Shown piece by piece: positions 11,761-24,240 of a stretch of DNA of 64,000 nt. Under the pieces are notes generated by a model. It was given only the letters and a program-made list of their open reading frames with translations. It did no database searches and was not told the DNA's origin. Source of the stretch: Warburgia ugandensis (Eukaryota > Streptophyta > Magnoliopsida > Canellales > Canellaceae); contig CP141133.1 of the NCBI GenBank assembly GCA_035236585.1, positions 44,905,729-44,969,728 on the forward strand, in the 5' to 3' direction. The position numbers and the translations under genes are program-made. Positions within the stretch are counted from its first letter, which is position 1. Each line of letters starts with the position of its first letter.

Positions 11761-12730
11761 ATTATTAAAGCACATAACACACAATCAACCCTTGAATTGT
11801 CAATGTACTATCACTTTCAAATTTCAAAATTTGATTTGTTCCTCTATTTCATCTCCATTATAATACCCAACAAACTAGGATTATCAATTTGAGTCTCTTT
11901 GGTCCTTCTAAATATAACCTAAAACTTCTTAAGAATACAAAATTCTTTTAGATTGGAGAACCACGTCATAAGAAAAAGACAATTGGATCCATATAATCAC
12001 ATTTGTATAGTCTCATCATTATCATTAGGTTTCCTTTAATCAATGATTTATTTCATAAACACAATTGTTAGAACTCACTTAACATTGGTAGCAAATATTT
12101 CTAAGTCTGGTTTAACATTCTTCAAGTAAGATTGATCCATCATGATTAACTTTCTTAGTCACTGAAGATCTTATCATTTGTCACCGTTACTATTTAGTGT
12201 CATTGTGCACAATTATTTTCATCCCATACCTTCCATCAATTTCTCTACCTAATTTACATTATAAAATAGACACCAAATATCTAAGTTCATGATCTAAAGT
12301 CAAATAAATATCATATATATGATTCTTCCATCAAGAGTAGCATCATAATCTTTTAATATTGTCATCGTCATCGAAAATTTATAATACCACAAGAAATCAT
12401 TTGAAAATGTTCACTAACACATTCATACTTATGTTACAATTATCTTAACTCCATGAGATTTCTATTATTATTGTTATTTTTATAATCATCTCCATTATTC
12501 TCAGACTATTACTTCAGAAAGGCAATCATGCCCTTTGAATTTCTATGTATTCCATCCAATTTGAAACTACATTCTCCAAAGTTGACACACTAACAAAAGA
12601 GTAATCTTATGCTCTTAGAACCATACCAATTTCATGAGAATACTCTCTCCCTATATTTGCTAGTAAATCTATAAGTTATTTTCATTGTTGACTAATTATG
12701 GTTTTTCCTAGTTGTTTGGCTATGAACCTT
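11760..12730 (-). pseudogene. Chromovirus-like gypsy element, gag/leader remnant
   Basis: Minus-strand internal sequence lying just downstream (in element orientation) of the LTR at 12745-15978 and its primer-binding site. It matches 31480-32330, the equivalent part of another minus-strand chromovirus: TTCATGATCTAAAGTCAA at about 12282, the 'catcataatcttttaat' block at about 12341, and a 'ctccatgagat' block at about 12448. Position between primer site and pol in the better copy implies the gag region, but stops prevent a readable protein. Pol is absent, so the copy is truncated to the left near 11760. Confidence 0.5.
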
Positions 12731-12742
12731 GCTTTGATACCA
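12731..12742 (-). promoter_or_regulatory. Primer-binding site, tRNA-iMet type
   Basis: On the minus strand this reads TGGTATCAAAGC, one mismatch from TGGTATCAGAGC, the complement of the plant initiator tRNA-Met 3' end. It lies 2 bp from the LTR terminus at 12745. This sets the element's orientation as minus and makes the neighbouring LTR its 5' LTR. Confidence 0.85.
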
Positions 12743-13979
12743 ATTGTGATGACTTGCATTTTTTTAAAATATTTTTTCAAATACATTTTTTAAATAAGCA
12801 GGTTCCTTAGAATTTTTGTAAAAATCACTTGAAAATTATTTTAGTTACTAGTTTCTAAATACCACTTCTAACTATTGGTTGTCATTTTAAAACTTTGCAT
12901 ATAAAGGAAATACTCCCATAATCATAATAAGTCAAGGACCCACTAGTCACAATCCAAACATTTAAATCAAACTATAATTCAATATTAAAATCATCAAGTT
13001 TTCAATTACATCTTTGTAAGAATTCAAAGAACAATCCTAAATATATTAATGATCTAAAAGTCTTATACTTTGGTTATATATTGTTCTTCGTCTTCCCCTC
13101 TCCTAGCCTTGTCTAATCCCTTATAGCTTCACCTCTAATGTTTTTGGGATGAGTACCACCACTTAGTAGAAAATCATTATGCTAGTCCAAAACCACAGAA
13201 AGTATATGTATGCATAATATGTCAAGCTATCAAATCTCTAGTTGAATCTCAAATCATGTGTCAAATAAAGAGAAATGTTAAATTTCCATATCAAATCAAT
13301 CATTTGTCAACACAAGGTAGTAGCATCCTACTATGTGCCACATAGGCAAATATGGTCAATGTCCTTGTGAGAATTATTGGCAAGTCATGACATGTCCATA
13401 TCCACTTAATTCCAAATCTTTAAAGATATGCTCACAGAAATACATAGTACCACCTACATTTGACCATGAAGACCACATCAACTACACCTATCCTCATGGG
13501 AGAATCAGATCACTCAGAGTGGAAGCCTTTCCATTTATCTCCACTAAAAAATAAGCCATTCTTTTAATCCAAAATCACTTTTGAAAGTAAAGTGGCCAAC
13601 TACATCCTCCCAGCATAGCTACGATAAGGGTTTCATATATTACCTCAAAGGCCTGACTACACAAGTCACCTTTCCACGTCAACTACTCGCACACATGCAT
13701 GGTTATGTGCACTGCCCCTTCAAAGCAACATCCAAATCGATAAATCTCACAATGATGATAAAATGATTTGCATCAAAATATTTCATGATCATGATTCAAA
13801 TGGTTTATAAAAATTTAAGAGAGTGAACATTCCATCTCATCACGTAGAACATCAATTACTAGCCTTCTTAGGCTAAACACATCATATATTTATTCATGCA
13901 TCTCATAGATAATCAACATCTCATAATTTCTCATGTAAACTATCAATTTCATATTCGTAACCACTTCTAAAAACTTTCT

Positions 13980-14152
13980 AAAATTAAACACTTTGTAAAA
14001 ATAAATACTTTTAAAAAATTGGTACTTTCTAGAAAGAGTCACTTGGATTAAATTCAAAATTTCTCAATTCCATAAAACATGTAATGTTTCTATTTTTGAA
14101 AACTTTCTAAAACTAGTATTCTTTCATAAATTAGCGTTTATGTATATAAATA

Positions 14153-14185
<33 letters not shown>

Positions 14186-14640
14186 TCTGATAATGATATT
14201 TTTCATACAAATTAATTCTTATTCTGACATTAAATATTCTTGAAATATAAGGTTTCCAAAATAGCTTACCTTTTAAAAATAGTGACTTTCTAAATATGGA
14301 ACACTTTCTAAAAATAATTTACTTTTAAAAATAACTTACTTTAAAAAATATTATAATCTTCAAGAACAACATACCTTCTACAATAGTGTACTTTCAAAAC
14401 TTAGAAACTTTCCAAAAATATACATTACTTACTAAACTTATATACTTTCCAAGATAATAGTTTAGTGTCTACGATAATACACTTTCTAAGAATAATGTTC
14501 TTTCTAAATCTAACTTACTTTTCAAAATCTCTAACTTTCTAAAAAGATAGTGCACTTTCTAAAAATAAAATAGTTTCCAAGACTTAACACTAGCTATTAT
14601 TTCAAGAAATATGAATCTTTATAAAACAAAGTTTGTTTTT
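13980..14640. repeat. Degenerate tandem array, unit near 18-25 bp
   Basis: The word ACTTTCTAAAAATA and close variants (cactttctaaaaataa, tactttccaagataat, actttctaagaataat) recur more than a dozen times with irregular spacing. Reverse-complemented, the unit resembles the TTTAGAAAGTTTCTAA words in the last third of family-1 LTRs (for example 44030-44340). Confidence 0.75.
14152..14184. repeat. (CATA)n microsatellite
   Basis: About seven ATAC/CATA tetranucleotide units within the minus-strand LTR. Confidence 0.95.
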
Positions 14641-15186
14641 GAAAATTAATCTTTCCCAAACATACCGCTTGCTAAACTTAGCACTCTTTTCAAAATTACA
14701 AACTCTCTAATTAGATTTGATAATCCCAATTCTAAAACTTTCTTACATATATCATGTTTCTTAACAAAAATACTGTTAGCATAATTTCATGTTTCCAATT
14801 ATAGTCCTCATATCATCCATGGATCCAAGATTTTCATCAGAAAATGTCTCATACTCTACCATGAGTTTTCATTCAAAAATTGAACATAAATTCCATAAGA
14901 AAAATTGAACATGCACTTTGTTGAAGCTCAAATCATTCAATACAATCCAAAAATGATGCACATGATTTAAAGAATAAGATTCGTGTTTTCTAATACCATC
15001 CATACACGGTGCACATGATTCATCATGCGAATTTCAAGATAATCTTTTCATTTCTTTTAAAAACATGGATCTAGCTTAGACATCCCCTATGTCCCAACCT
15101 CTTTTTGTCTTATCCTTAATCTTCTATGGTCTTCTTTTCCACTCTTTATATTATCTTGATCATGTCTCTTTCAACCTCCAAAAGTT

Positions 15187-15189
<3 letters not shown>

Positions 15190-15222
<33 letters not shown>
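15190..15222. repeat. (CT)n microsatellite
   Basis: Sixteen uninterrupted CT dinucleotides. Confidence 0.97.
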
Positions 15223-15225
<3 letters not shown>

Positions 15226-15978
15226 TGGATGTTCAGCAGCAATCCTTCTTTTGGCTGAAACATCCCACCTTTGTAAGCCTTTCTAAGTTACTAAGGTCTT
15301 TCCTTGCTTCCAAGACAGCACTCATTCCCTACCTAAAATACTTCTTTATTAAGGCTTGTTCCTACTGCTAAAGATCTAACGAAAAACCATTCAATTACTT
15401 TATAATTTTATTTTCTTCCTTTCACCAGCCACCTTTCCTTACTCATGGTATGAGATGCTTTTACCATGTGACACCCAACCATGTATTTTTCAATTGTTTT
15501 TCATAACCAACTCACAGCAGCCACCTTCTTAGAACATGAAGTCTTCACTTATTTGTACTTATCTAACTTCAAATCTCATGTTCCATGCTAGTTCCATAAT
15601 TTCTAATTCATAGCATGAGAAGTCCTCTTTTGGATTCTCTTTCCATTCCTAAGCTACTCTTTCCATGTCATCTTTTCTAATTCTAGTATAACATGTTCAA
15701 AACCAGATAAATCATTTTTAAGAAACATAGCATTGTGGCACAACATATGCCAAAATGAAAATCTAATAGCTGGCTTGTTCTTGAACAAGAGATTAAACAT
15801 ATATAAATACTCAATTCAAGTATCAAACTATACCAATTTTCATGTATTACGCATGCTCAAAATCAATGTATGTAGATTCAAACAATTCTCTCTTTTTAGA
15901 TAGTTATTTAGCCTCTTAAACCTTCAACATTTCACATCTCAACCTCATAATCTCTAAATATAATTCTAAGGTGTTACA

Positions 15979-17464
15979 TTAAACACAAAATAGTAGGCAT
16001 AAAGCATGGTTTTCAGCCAAGATAATCCATTGAAAAACGTGATCACTCTTTCCAAAATTTTGAGAATAAAATAGTTGTTTTAATGCATAAAAACTCCTTA
16101 TGTAAATGATGAGTTCTTGAATTTCTTAGGTGGTCAAAACCTAGCTAAAAGATTCACATTTGATATTTTAAATTAGTAGGATAGAAAATAAATTGTAAAA
16201 TAAGTAAAAACATGCAAAATAGTAGGTGAATCCTATTCTTTTCCAAAACACTATTTTTAAATGTTCATTAACTTTTGAGTAAAAACGTCTATTTATGAGC
16301 TAATTTTTTACCACAAATTTTAATGGAATGCATCATAAATTAAATATAAATGAAATATAAGTAATCCCTATTTAAAAAAATGTATGCACATTCAAAATTT
16401 TTTCTTAAATTGATACCTAAAATTGGCCAAAATTTGGATTGAATATCATCAAATAAACTCGAGTAAAAACAATTTTTATCAACCTATTTTTTCACACTTT
16501 ATGATTACTGAAATCATTCATCTAATGAAACATTTAGATATTTGTAATATCCATGAAAATTGAGCTAAAACAGTGGCCAAAACCATTAAGTTTTAGGCCA
16601 CAAGAACATCTCTTGTAGTGAAACTTTGCCTTAAAACTGATGGTGCTTAGACAATAAACATGGAATCTTTTCTAGAGCTTAGTAGCCATCTAAGAACACT
16701 CATTTGGGCATTATTATCATACATTGTCATGTCTTAATCATAGTAAAAACATATGCAAAATAGTAAGTGTGCAAGGTGTTACAAGGCTAATTTTTAGCGT
16801 GTAAAATATGACCAAAAATCATGCAAAAACATGGTGAAAATATCTGATTCTTATCATGATATTTCTCACAATTTTTAAGCATAAAATTAGTATTAAATTA
16901 CCATGGATTTCCATTAAAAACAGGTCCATCAAGTTTTATAAAAAAAATCCATATAATTGCAACATACTACTGTAATCCCAAGTACCCACTAATTAGTATG
17001 TTCAAAACACTACTTAAACACCTTATAAAATCAATAAATTAACAACTTAAACATAATTGAATCACGCTCAAATTAATCTTAGAGCAAACCCAAAATAGAA
17101 AATGGAAACTTGCACGCAAAGCATATGAATTTGAAAACCTAACCCAAGAAAATCCGATGCACCTACCTCTTATTGACATTTCTCCACTGTGTTGGTCCAT
17201 TTTCCTTGAGGTCCTTAGGCATGAAAACTAGCATATCAGCTTCTCTTTCTCTCCACATTGTTCCCTTCATTTTTTATGTTTTCTCATTATTTTGTTTTGA
17301 AAAATAAGAGAAGGTTGGGATATTCAACATCCCCTAATTGGTTCCCAATTCACCTAGGTATTTGAATTCTAATAGGTTCCCTTACTTCCCTAAGATTCCA
17401 TCAATGTCTAGGTTCAATGTCTCTAGGTCTCTAACTCATCACATTAGTCCAAATTTGGTTTAGC
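15979..17464. other. Unassigned AT-rich DNA, left flank of the LINE insertion
   Basis: No gene seen. Words such as AAACATGCAAAATAGTAGG recur at about 15983, 16207 and 16752, the last followed by GGTGTTACA at 16778-16786, which resembles an LTR terminus. The segment was originally continuous with 29436 onward before the LINE inserted. It is probably old LTR-element DNA. Confidence 0.4.
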
Positions 17465-17478
17465 ATAGGAGTCCTACC
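17465..17478. repeat. LINE target-site duplication, left copy
   Basis: ATAGGAGTCCTACC, identical over 14 bp to 29422-29435. It lies exactly at the 5' truncation point of the LINE. Confidence 0.9.
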
Positions 17479-18069
17479 CTTAAAAACCAAGTGGGAATGT
17501 GCTAAAACTAAAGAAATCATTGGGTATAAGCTTTGGTATGTAGGAAAGAACCATAATAGAAATGGCATAGGACAATGGTGGGTAAAGAATTAAAGGATAA
17601 CGTTGTAGATGTTAAAATAATTAGTGATAGGATTATAATAATAGAACTTTTTTCTAGGGGAAAAGATCATAAATTTTATAAGTGCATATGCACCGCAAGT
17701 AGGGTTAGAAGATAGAATCAAGAGACAGTTCTAGGAAGATATGGATGGGGTCATGCAAGAACTTCCCAACACAAAGGGGATATTTATAGGAGCAAACTTA
17801 AATGGTCATGTAGAAAAAGAAAAAGAATGATATGATAAGGTACATGGAGAGTATGGTATCAGAGAATGAAATGAGATGGGGAAGCTATCCTTGATTTTGC
17901 TCTACCATATAACCTAGCCCAAGAAAACTCCTTCTTTAAGGAGAGGGATGCACACTTAATAACCTTCAAAGGTGGACTCTATAAAAAACCAAATAGACAT
18001 TTTTGTACCTAGGAATACTAAAACAACAATGTGTAAGGATTGTACAGTGGTACTCGGTGAGAGTTTATC

Positions 18070-18141
18070 TTCACAACACAAGTTAATTTTAACTTTACAA
18101 CATAGGTTAATTTTAACTTCACAACATAGGTTAATAATTAT
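18070..18141 (+). repeat. Three in-frame 24-bp tandem copies in the endonuclease
   Basis: Three successive 24-bp units encode variants of SQHRLILT, the segment holding the catalytic His. The LINE at 1-2921 has a single copy (about 725-750). The expansion is local to this degenerate copy. Confidence 0.85.
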
Positions 18142-19640
18142 GAATATCGACATTAAAATATGGAAGAAAGGAAATGAACATAGTAGGTGTACAAAAACTA
18201 ATTGGTCAATCTTAAAAGGGAAGCAAATAACATTACTCACAAACAAGTTGATGGTGAAAGGAAACTGGAACAATGAAACAAAAGCAAACACCATGTGGGT
18301 TAATGTGGCAGAGTCTAGTAAGAAAGTGGCAAAAGATGTCCTAGGAGTATTTAAACATAAAAACTAATTAGCAAAGGAAACTTGGTGGTAGAGGAAAAAA
18401 TTACAAAAATTTATTATGAAAAATGAGTGTCTTTTAAAGCATGACAGAGGACTAGAAATAAGGAAAACTTTGAGAAATATAAGAATGCTAAAAAGGTTGC
18501 TAAGAGAATAGAGAGTGAGGGTAAACTCATAACATATGATGACCTCTATAATAGATTAGGATCAAGAGAAGGTAAGAAAGATGTATTTCAACATAAAAAA
18601 TAAAAAAAAGAGAACAGAAGGGTAAGGACTTAGGCCATGTTAAATGCAATAGAACTGATGACCAAAAGGCACTAGTCAAAGATGAAAAGATTAGATAAAG
18701 GTAGGAAAGTTACTTTCAAAAGTTATTAAATGATAATTTCCCAAAGAATATAGGGATTGAAATATTATAAACCCAAATATCATTGGACAATTAGAATACT
18801 TGAAGTGAAAGAGGCCTTAAAAAAGATGAAATTTGGAAAGGCCATGGATCCTGATGGCATACCATTTGAGGTTTGGGGGAAAATGGAAGATACTAAAGTA
18901 GTTTGATTAACAAAGTTGTTTAACCAGATTGTACAATTGAAGAAAATGCCCAATGAATGGAGGAAGAGCTCTATTGTACCAATTTATAAGAATAAAGGAG
19001 ACATGCAAAGCTACACTAGTTATTGGGGGATCAAACTTATAAGCTACAGTATGAAACTTTCCAAAGAGTGATTGAGAAGAGGCTACAACATGAGATGAGT
19101 GTATCAAAGACCAGTTTGGTTTCATGCCTAGGAGGTCTACCACATAAGCTATTTTCCTACCTAGATAATTGATAGAGAAATATAGGAAGAGGAGGAAGGA
19201 CCTCCACATGGTCTTTCTTAACTTAGAAAAAGCTTATGATAGGGTTCCTAGAGAGTTAATATGGTGGTTTTGCAGGAGAAAGGGGTTTCACAAGGGTATA
19301 TAGACATAATGAAATATATGTATGAGGGAGCAATAGGAAATGTTAAGACCAGTAATAAAGAGATTGATGATTTTTCTATCACTATAGGATTGCCCCAAGG
19401 ATTGGCATTGAGCTCATAATTGTTCTCATTGGTTATTGATGAGTTAACAAAACATCTACATGAGGAAATTACATGGTGCATGCTATTTGCAAATGATATA
19501 GTTTTAAATAATGAGACAAGGGAGGGCATAAACAGAAAGCAAGAGTAATGGAGAGAAGCATTAGAATCCAAAGGATTTAAAATTCACCGAACTAAGACAG
19601 AGTATATGGAATGCAATTTCAGCATGGAGAGGAGAGGGAG

Positions 19641-19645
19641 TGAAG
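19641..19645. repeat. LTR-element target-site duplication, left copy
   Basis: TGAAG here and at 28776-28780. LINE sequence ends at one and resumes at the other with the expected alignment. Confidence 0.8.
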
Positions 19646-22220
19646 TAATAAGTAATCAATTTTGTATAAAAAGTACCCAATTATTGGTCCATGTGTTACA
19701 AAATATAGTGTTATTTCTACAATTTTTTTGGAAATTTAGAACAGATGTATTTCTGACGTAATAATTTAAAAGATTGATATTTTGTAGGTTTAGAAACTAA
19801 TCCAAAGTGAGTATGTAAATAATTAATTCTTTTAGGATTTAATTAGATTTTTTGACCTTTTGTAGGAATTAAAATGATGATCCAACGGCAGAGATTTATT
19901 AAGATGAGAATTGGAGGTAGTCATGAGGTTTCCTAGTCTAACTAGGAAACCAAAGAAAGGTAAGACCTAAATCTCAATAATCCAAAGCTTAGTAAAGGTT
20001 CAAGACTAGCTTAGAGCAAGGAAAGGATGCAATTAAAGAAGTCAAAGGTGATTAAAATGGGTCCATGCATAAGCTATGCATTTCCATCACCTTTGCATGG
20101 GAGTCATTCAAGCCACCTTAGCTATATAAGCCATGAGATAAGGTGACAAGCCAAGCCATTAAGGCCAAGGGTGTGAGACATGAAGCTAAGCCAAATGAGC
20201 CTTCAAAGAGATCCATTGAAACTATTTAAGCCAATACTACATGGAGTGATATAATTTTAGGAGATATTTGGGTGAAAATCAAATTACGTAAGTATGCATA
20301 TGGACCAATAGGAAGAATCGGCCTCTATGTTTCTTTTTCCATTTTTTCCATCTTATTTTTCTCTCTTTCCACCTCATCCACTCCACCCAAAATCATCCAC
20401 GATTTCTACTTAGGGGGAGACACACCTTCCTAAAGTGCTACCTAGCCCAACCAAATACCTCACTTTCTATTTGTCCCCTCTAGTCTTATCTTTCCCTCTC
20501 TGTCCATCCCTATATCCATCTATTTATAATTCCCCACTTCATTCAACATGAAACACATTAGAGGAGAGTGAGCTTTGTGCCTAGATCCTAAAGATTAGGA
20601 GCCTCCCTCCTCTGACTTGTCATAGGTGGCCAATCTCTCCATTCCACCTATACTCACCTTCTAACATCCCTCTTTTCCTCCCTATTTCCTCTTCCATCTC
20701 ACCTACCACATCACCCCCTCCTTATGGTTTTCCATGCATAAGAGAGATATGGAGATGCCCAACCCTAAAAAGTAGGAGTCTCCCTCCTTTAAGTTGTCCT
20801 AATGCCTCCATTTTAGTTTCCCTAGATCTATTCCTAATCTTACCTTCTAATCTCTATATCATCTCCACCCTAGGATCACAAGCTACAAGGATTAGAAGGT
20901 AGCCAAACCATATAACTCCTTCAGGAGTTCAATGTGAAAAAAAAAAAAATTGAGAAGGGGAGCACTCCCTCCCTTAAAATGGAGGCACCTCCACCCTTTT
21001 CTACTCCTTAAGGTCTCAATGCAATTACCCATGGTGGGAGCCATCTTCTAGTCCATCCACACTCCTTGGTTTGGGTTTTTATTCTCTCTTTGATTTCCTC
21101 TAAGTTTAGGTCAGTGGTTTCCTTCAATTCGTTGGTTGTTGCTTTTATTTTATTGCTTTGTTTTGTTCCTTGAATTCATGCCTTTGTTTCTTTGCTTTAT
21201 TGCCTCATTCCCCTTGATTATTTCACTTTGTTTTACACCTTAGATCCTTGAATCTAAGGGTTACAACGCTCTTGTAGTGACACCTAAGAGAACATAGTTC
21301 TTATATTAAGTTCCTTGCCTTCTATTGCTCATTTTTCCATCTTTTTCCTCTTGCTTTCTTTAGATCTCTTTTAGGAATCCATGCATAGCTTCTCTTGATT
21401 CATTATTGGATGATTGAAGAAGTGCTCTAGGCTTGTTTTTTGAATTTGAGAAAGGTGCACACAATCCTTGGAGAGTGCACACCCCACATGTATACACTTT
21501 GATTTAATCAATGAAATTCTTATGTTTCAATGATACTTGTGCAATGTTCATGGATGTTTCATGTGTTTTAAATTTATTTTTTCATGGCTGTTGCAATGTC
21601 TTTCCTTGCTTAGTTTTCATGTAACTCATTGTATATTAAGATTGCATTTAGTCTCCATAGGAAATACACAAGGAACCATGTGCACCACCCATGGGCCATG
21701 TGCATGGTTTTGAAGTGTTTCTAGTTCGATGATTGTTTGATTTATATTAGATTCCCATGCTTTAAATCTAGTTTCATTCATGCCTTCCATGTTAGCTTAG
21801 GTTGCATCCTAGTTTAGACATAAATTCATGCAATTTAGGTTAGTTTATTTCGTGCACTTTCCATGTTTAAATCATGCATCATGTTAGGTTTATGTGCTTT
21901 GATTTCTTAGATTAGACAATGTTTAGGTATTAGTTGATAATTGTCTTTGTTAATTTTCATATTAGAGTAGCTTTAATAAGTTTCCATATAAATGTAGAAA
22001 GTTCTACATTTAGAAAGTTACCAATTTCATGCATTTTTAGATTTCATGTTAGTTTCCATCCTTAAGTGTAGGATAAAACCCAATTCTTTTGGCTAGGCTA
22101 AATAGTTTAAATGAGATCCATCCAACATACATTTTTGTGAGATTCCTCATGGATCAACCTCTCTCACATGCAATTACTATAGTGATTCATGTGCTTGCAA
22201 GTTAATTAAAACATACACCT
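19646..22220 (+). repeat. 5' LTR of the nested family-1 element
   Basis: Starts TAATAAGTAATCAATTTTG; the 3' LTR starts TGTAATAAGTGTTCAATTTTG. It ends AAACATACACC next to the primer site. It contains an AAGCCA-rich stretch (20100-20230), four GC-rich boxes (about 20410, 20575, 20745, 20955), and the stem-loop at 21268-21291, followed by ATAGTTCTTA. It has probably lost the first two bases of the LTR consensus. Confidence 0.9.
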
Positions 22221-22226
22221 AGTTTT

Positions 22227-22244
22227 TGGTGCCATTGAAGGGCT
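22227..22244 (+). promoter_or_regulatory. Primer-binding site, tRNA-Asp type, decayed
   Basis: TGGTGCCATTGAAGGGCT compares with TGGCGCCGTTGCCGGGGA, the complement of the plant tRNA-Asp 3' end, as used by Athila-type elements. It lies 6 bp after the LTR end. A better-preserved copy is at 61909. Confidence 0.75.
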
Positions 22245-22460
22245 AGATCTATTGTCACTCTAGTGGCTTCTAAGCATCATGGTTATAGTGGGTATACAAA
22301 GTTCAAGTGATTTTACCATGACTTTTGTTGATGTTAGTTAAGGTCTAAATGACTTCCAATGTGAGAATTGTATTAGCCACTTTAGGGAAGAACCTAACTA
22401 GTAAGCAATATTATAGCTTCGATAAAAGGAGTTGTTTAGATTTAGGTCTAAAGGCTACCA
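22236..22460 (+). other. Shared leader module, copy in the nested element
   Basis: The ACTCTAGTGGCTTCTAAGCA and GGGTATACAAAGT landmarks and the tract GAGAATTGTATTAGCCACTT match 62770-62940 and 40690-40840. It lies between primer site and gag, so it is part of the 5' untranslated leader here. Its function is unknown. It is truncated at its 5' side relative to the other two copies. Confidence 0.75.
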
Positions 22461-22591
22461 CCCTACACATTAATAAAGATCATCAGTTCAGCTTATTAGA
22501 AACCAATTAGGATTGGTTGTGCATCATTTAGATTTAAGAGTAGCATTAGGTTGCATCATATAGTTAGGGTTCTCATTAATTCCACATTAAA

Positions 22592-22605
22592 AACACACAC
22601 ACACA

Positions 22606-22672
<67 letters not shown>

Positions 22673-22689
22673 AGAAGAAGAAGAAGAAG
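22592..22689. repeat. Compound (AC)n-(AG)n-(GAA)n microsatellite
   Basis: An AC tract (22592-22606) is followed by about 30 AG repeats (22608-22668) and about seven GAA triplets (22669-22689). It sits in the leader of the LTR element. Confidence 0.95.
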
Positions 22690-22739
22690 TACTCATTTAT
22701 AAACAATGATTTGTTGTTTTTTTGTATATCAAGGTTGAG

Positions 22740-24240
22740 TACAAATGGTCTACAAGTCAGGGATAGTCTACCACCAATGTAATGTTATTTCACTCCTGAG
22801 CCATTATATTATAAGGATATATATGAGATAGAGGTAAGAGATACTCCTAATCTTTTTGATACATTTGATAGAATGGTTGTTACAACAAAGAGGATGGAAA
22901 GTCTGATGAATAGGTTCAATGCTTTTATGCAAGGTACATAGTCATATCAACAGCCTCCATGTGACCATAGCTACACCTATTCTAACCCACAATATCCCAC
23001 TACTTCATAGCCATTGAGCTCCAACTATAATGAATATTATCAGGAGTAAGTAAATGCACCTTGTGGATTCCCTGAACCTAGCAATCATTCTTATCCGAAT
23101 ACAAATTACTAAGACTATGATGGATGGGCTAGGTATCATGATCAACCATGGTCTTAGAATTATCAACCATATCAGGAAGAAAAATCATGGTTCTGCCCTA
23201 ATCAACCCTACCATGATTATCAAGAATATTGGGGACAACCATCATGGGTTCAACCTGCTCACCTCATTTTCAATACCCCAATTCCATAGCAATACCAACC
23301 ATATGAGTCATTTTCTCTACAACATGAAGAACAATCATTAGAAGCAAATATATAATGACTTAGTGAACTAATGGATCAAAATCTTACTATAGTCAAAAGT
23401 GGCGCTGAGGAAATTAAACGAATGAGGGAGAAGAGTGAAAAACACTTGAAAGAATTTCAAGATGGGAATCACCATCTATTCTTGTTGAACCTCAAAGTTT
23501 TCCCTCAACCTTGACCATTGATACTGATAATAGGATGAAAATTGCTTATGATCATTCTAAGCCACAAAGTTTACAATCATCCATGCACACCTTCAACTTC
23601 CATCTACTCGAGTCATGTCCTACTTCTTGTTATGATTATGATGAAGAGACATCCATTGATGAAGAGAATGAATCCTTAGAAAACTCTAACTAAGATCTAG
23701 TATATTCATGTCCTGCTTATTTTTATGAATTTGATGAAGATACATCCATTGAGGAGGTGAAGAAATTGTTGGAGACTATGCCTTTAGTAGATACTTCTCA
23801 ATGGAAAGACTAAGTAGAACCCCCTCAGAGCTTGAAATATTAATTGAGTCTTATAATGTAGAAGACATACCTAATCGGGACTTATAGACCTTTTTGAACA
23901 ATCACGAGATAGTAATACAGTCCCATTTGAAACCTTACCTGTGTTGACAGAACAAGAAGAAAAAGATTCAATTGATATACTAGCCCTACATCAACCAACT
24001 CTATGGTACACATTAGAAGTTACTAACGATTTAATCCTAACTATGTCCTTGCCTCCAGTAATACAAGAACAACCTTCTAAGGAAGTGCAAAGTCAGCTTA
24101 TATCCCAATTTCAAGAAAATGTAAGGGAGAGAGTGGAAAAAGATGAACTAAGTAAATGTCAACATTATTCCTCAAATTTGTAAAAATAGGGACCATTCAA
24201 TTCTATATTGTCCAACAAAATTTAAAGACAAGGTAGTTAA
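22740..24240 (+). pseudogene. Gag-like remnant of the nested LTR element
   Basis: The region read in several frames gives a Tyr/Gln/Pro-rich stretch (22940-23300: SYTYSNPQYP, YNEYYQE, PYHDYQEYWGQPSW) and then an acidic stretch around 23640-23690 (DEETSIDEENESLE). At 24163-24215 it reads ICKNRDHSILYCPTKF, which fits the CX4HX4C half of a retroviral-type zinc knuckle with the first Cys replaced. TSIEEVKKLLETMPLVDTSQW (about 23745-23810) resembles SIDEVNSLFDATPIMDTSKW at about 47024-47085 of the autonomous relative. Short open frames at 23054-23341, 23511-23693 and 23941-24183 are pieces of this. There are many stops. The gag assignment is by position and composition. Confidence 0.55.

Larger units (their letters stand above)
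12745..15978 (-). mobile_element. 5' LTR (about 3.2 kb) of a minus-strand chromovirus-like element
   Basis: Termini in element orientation are TGTAACACCTTAGA (from 15978) and TGCAAGTCATCACA (ending at 12745), a TG...CA pair with an imperfect inverted repeat. The iMet primer site adjoins the 3' end. Inside are a decayed tandem array (about 13980-14640), a CATA microsatellite and a CT microsatellite. No other copy with the same 5' end is recognised with certainty, though a second GGTGTTACA tract at 16778-16786 may be another LTR start. The open frames at 13333-13766 and 15089-15371 show no protein family and sit in LTR sequence. Confidence 0.7.
17479..19645 (+). pseudogene. Degenerate 5'-truncated RTE LINE, first part
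   Basis: Homologous to the LINE at 1-2921, beginning at KTKW just after the catalytic Glu of the endonuclease, so the copy is 5'-truncated. The endonuclease remnant covers 17479-18370, including IDIFV and a triplicated SQHRL region; the linker covers 18370-18800 and the RT 18800-19640. Many stops and frameshifts are present. The RT active site reads FAND at about 19488-19499, so one catalytic Asp is lost. Open stretches at 17972-18367 and elsewhere are surviving fragments. The sequence is broken off at 19645 by the LTR retrotransposon and resumes at 28781. Confidence 0.92.

Noticed and set aside
12731..12742. tRNA gene fragment considered for GCTTTGATACCA
   Set aside because: Only the 3'-terminal 12 bases of tRNA-Met are present and they adjoin an LTR end, so this is a primer-binding site.
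13333..13766. Two adjacent open frames with His/Tyr/Pro-rich text
   Set aside because: They lie within a minus-strand LTR and show no motif.
17956..18294. Minus-strand frame with a hydrophobic stretch
   Set aside because: Antisense of the LINE endonuclease remnant, including its triplicated segment.
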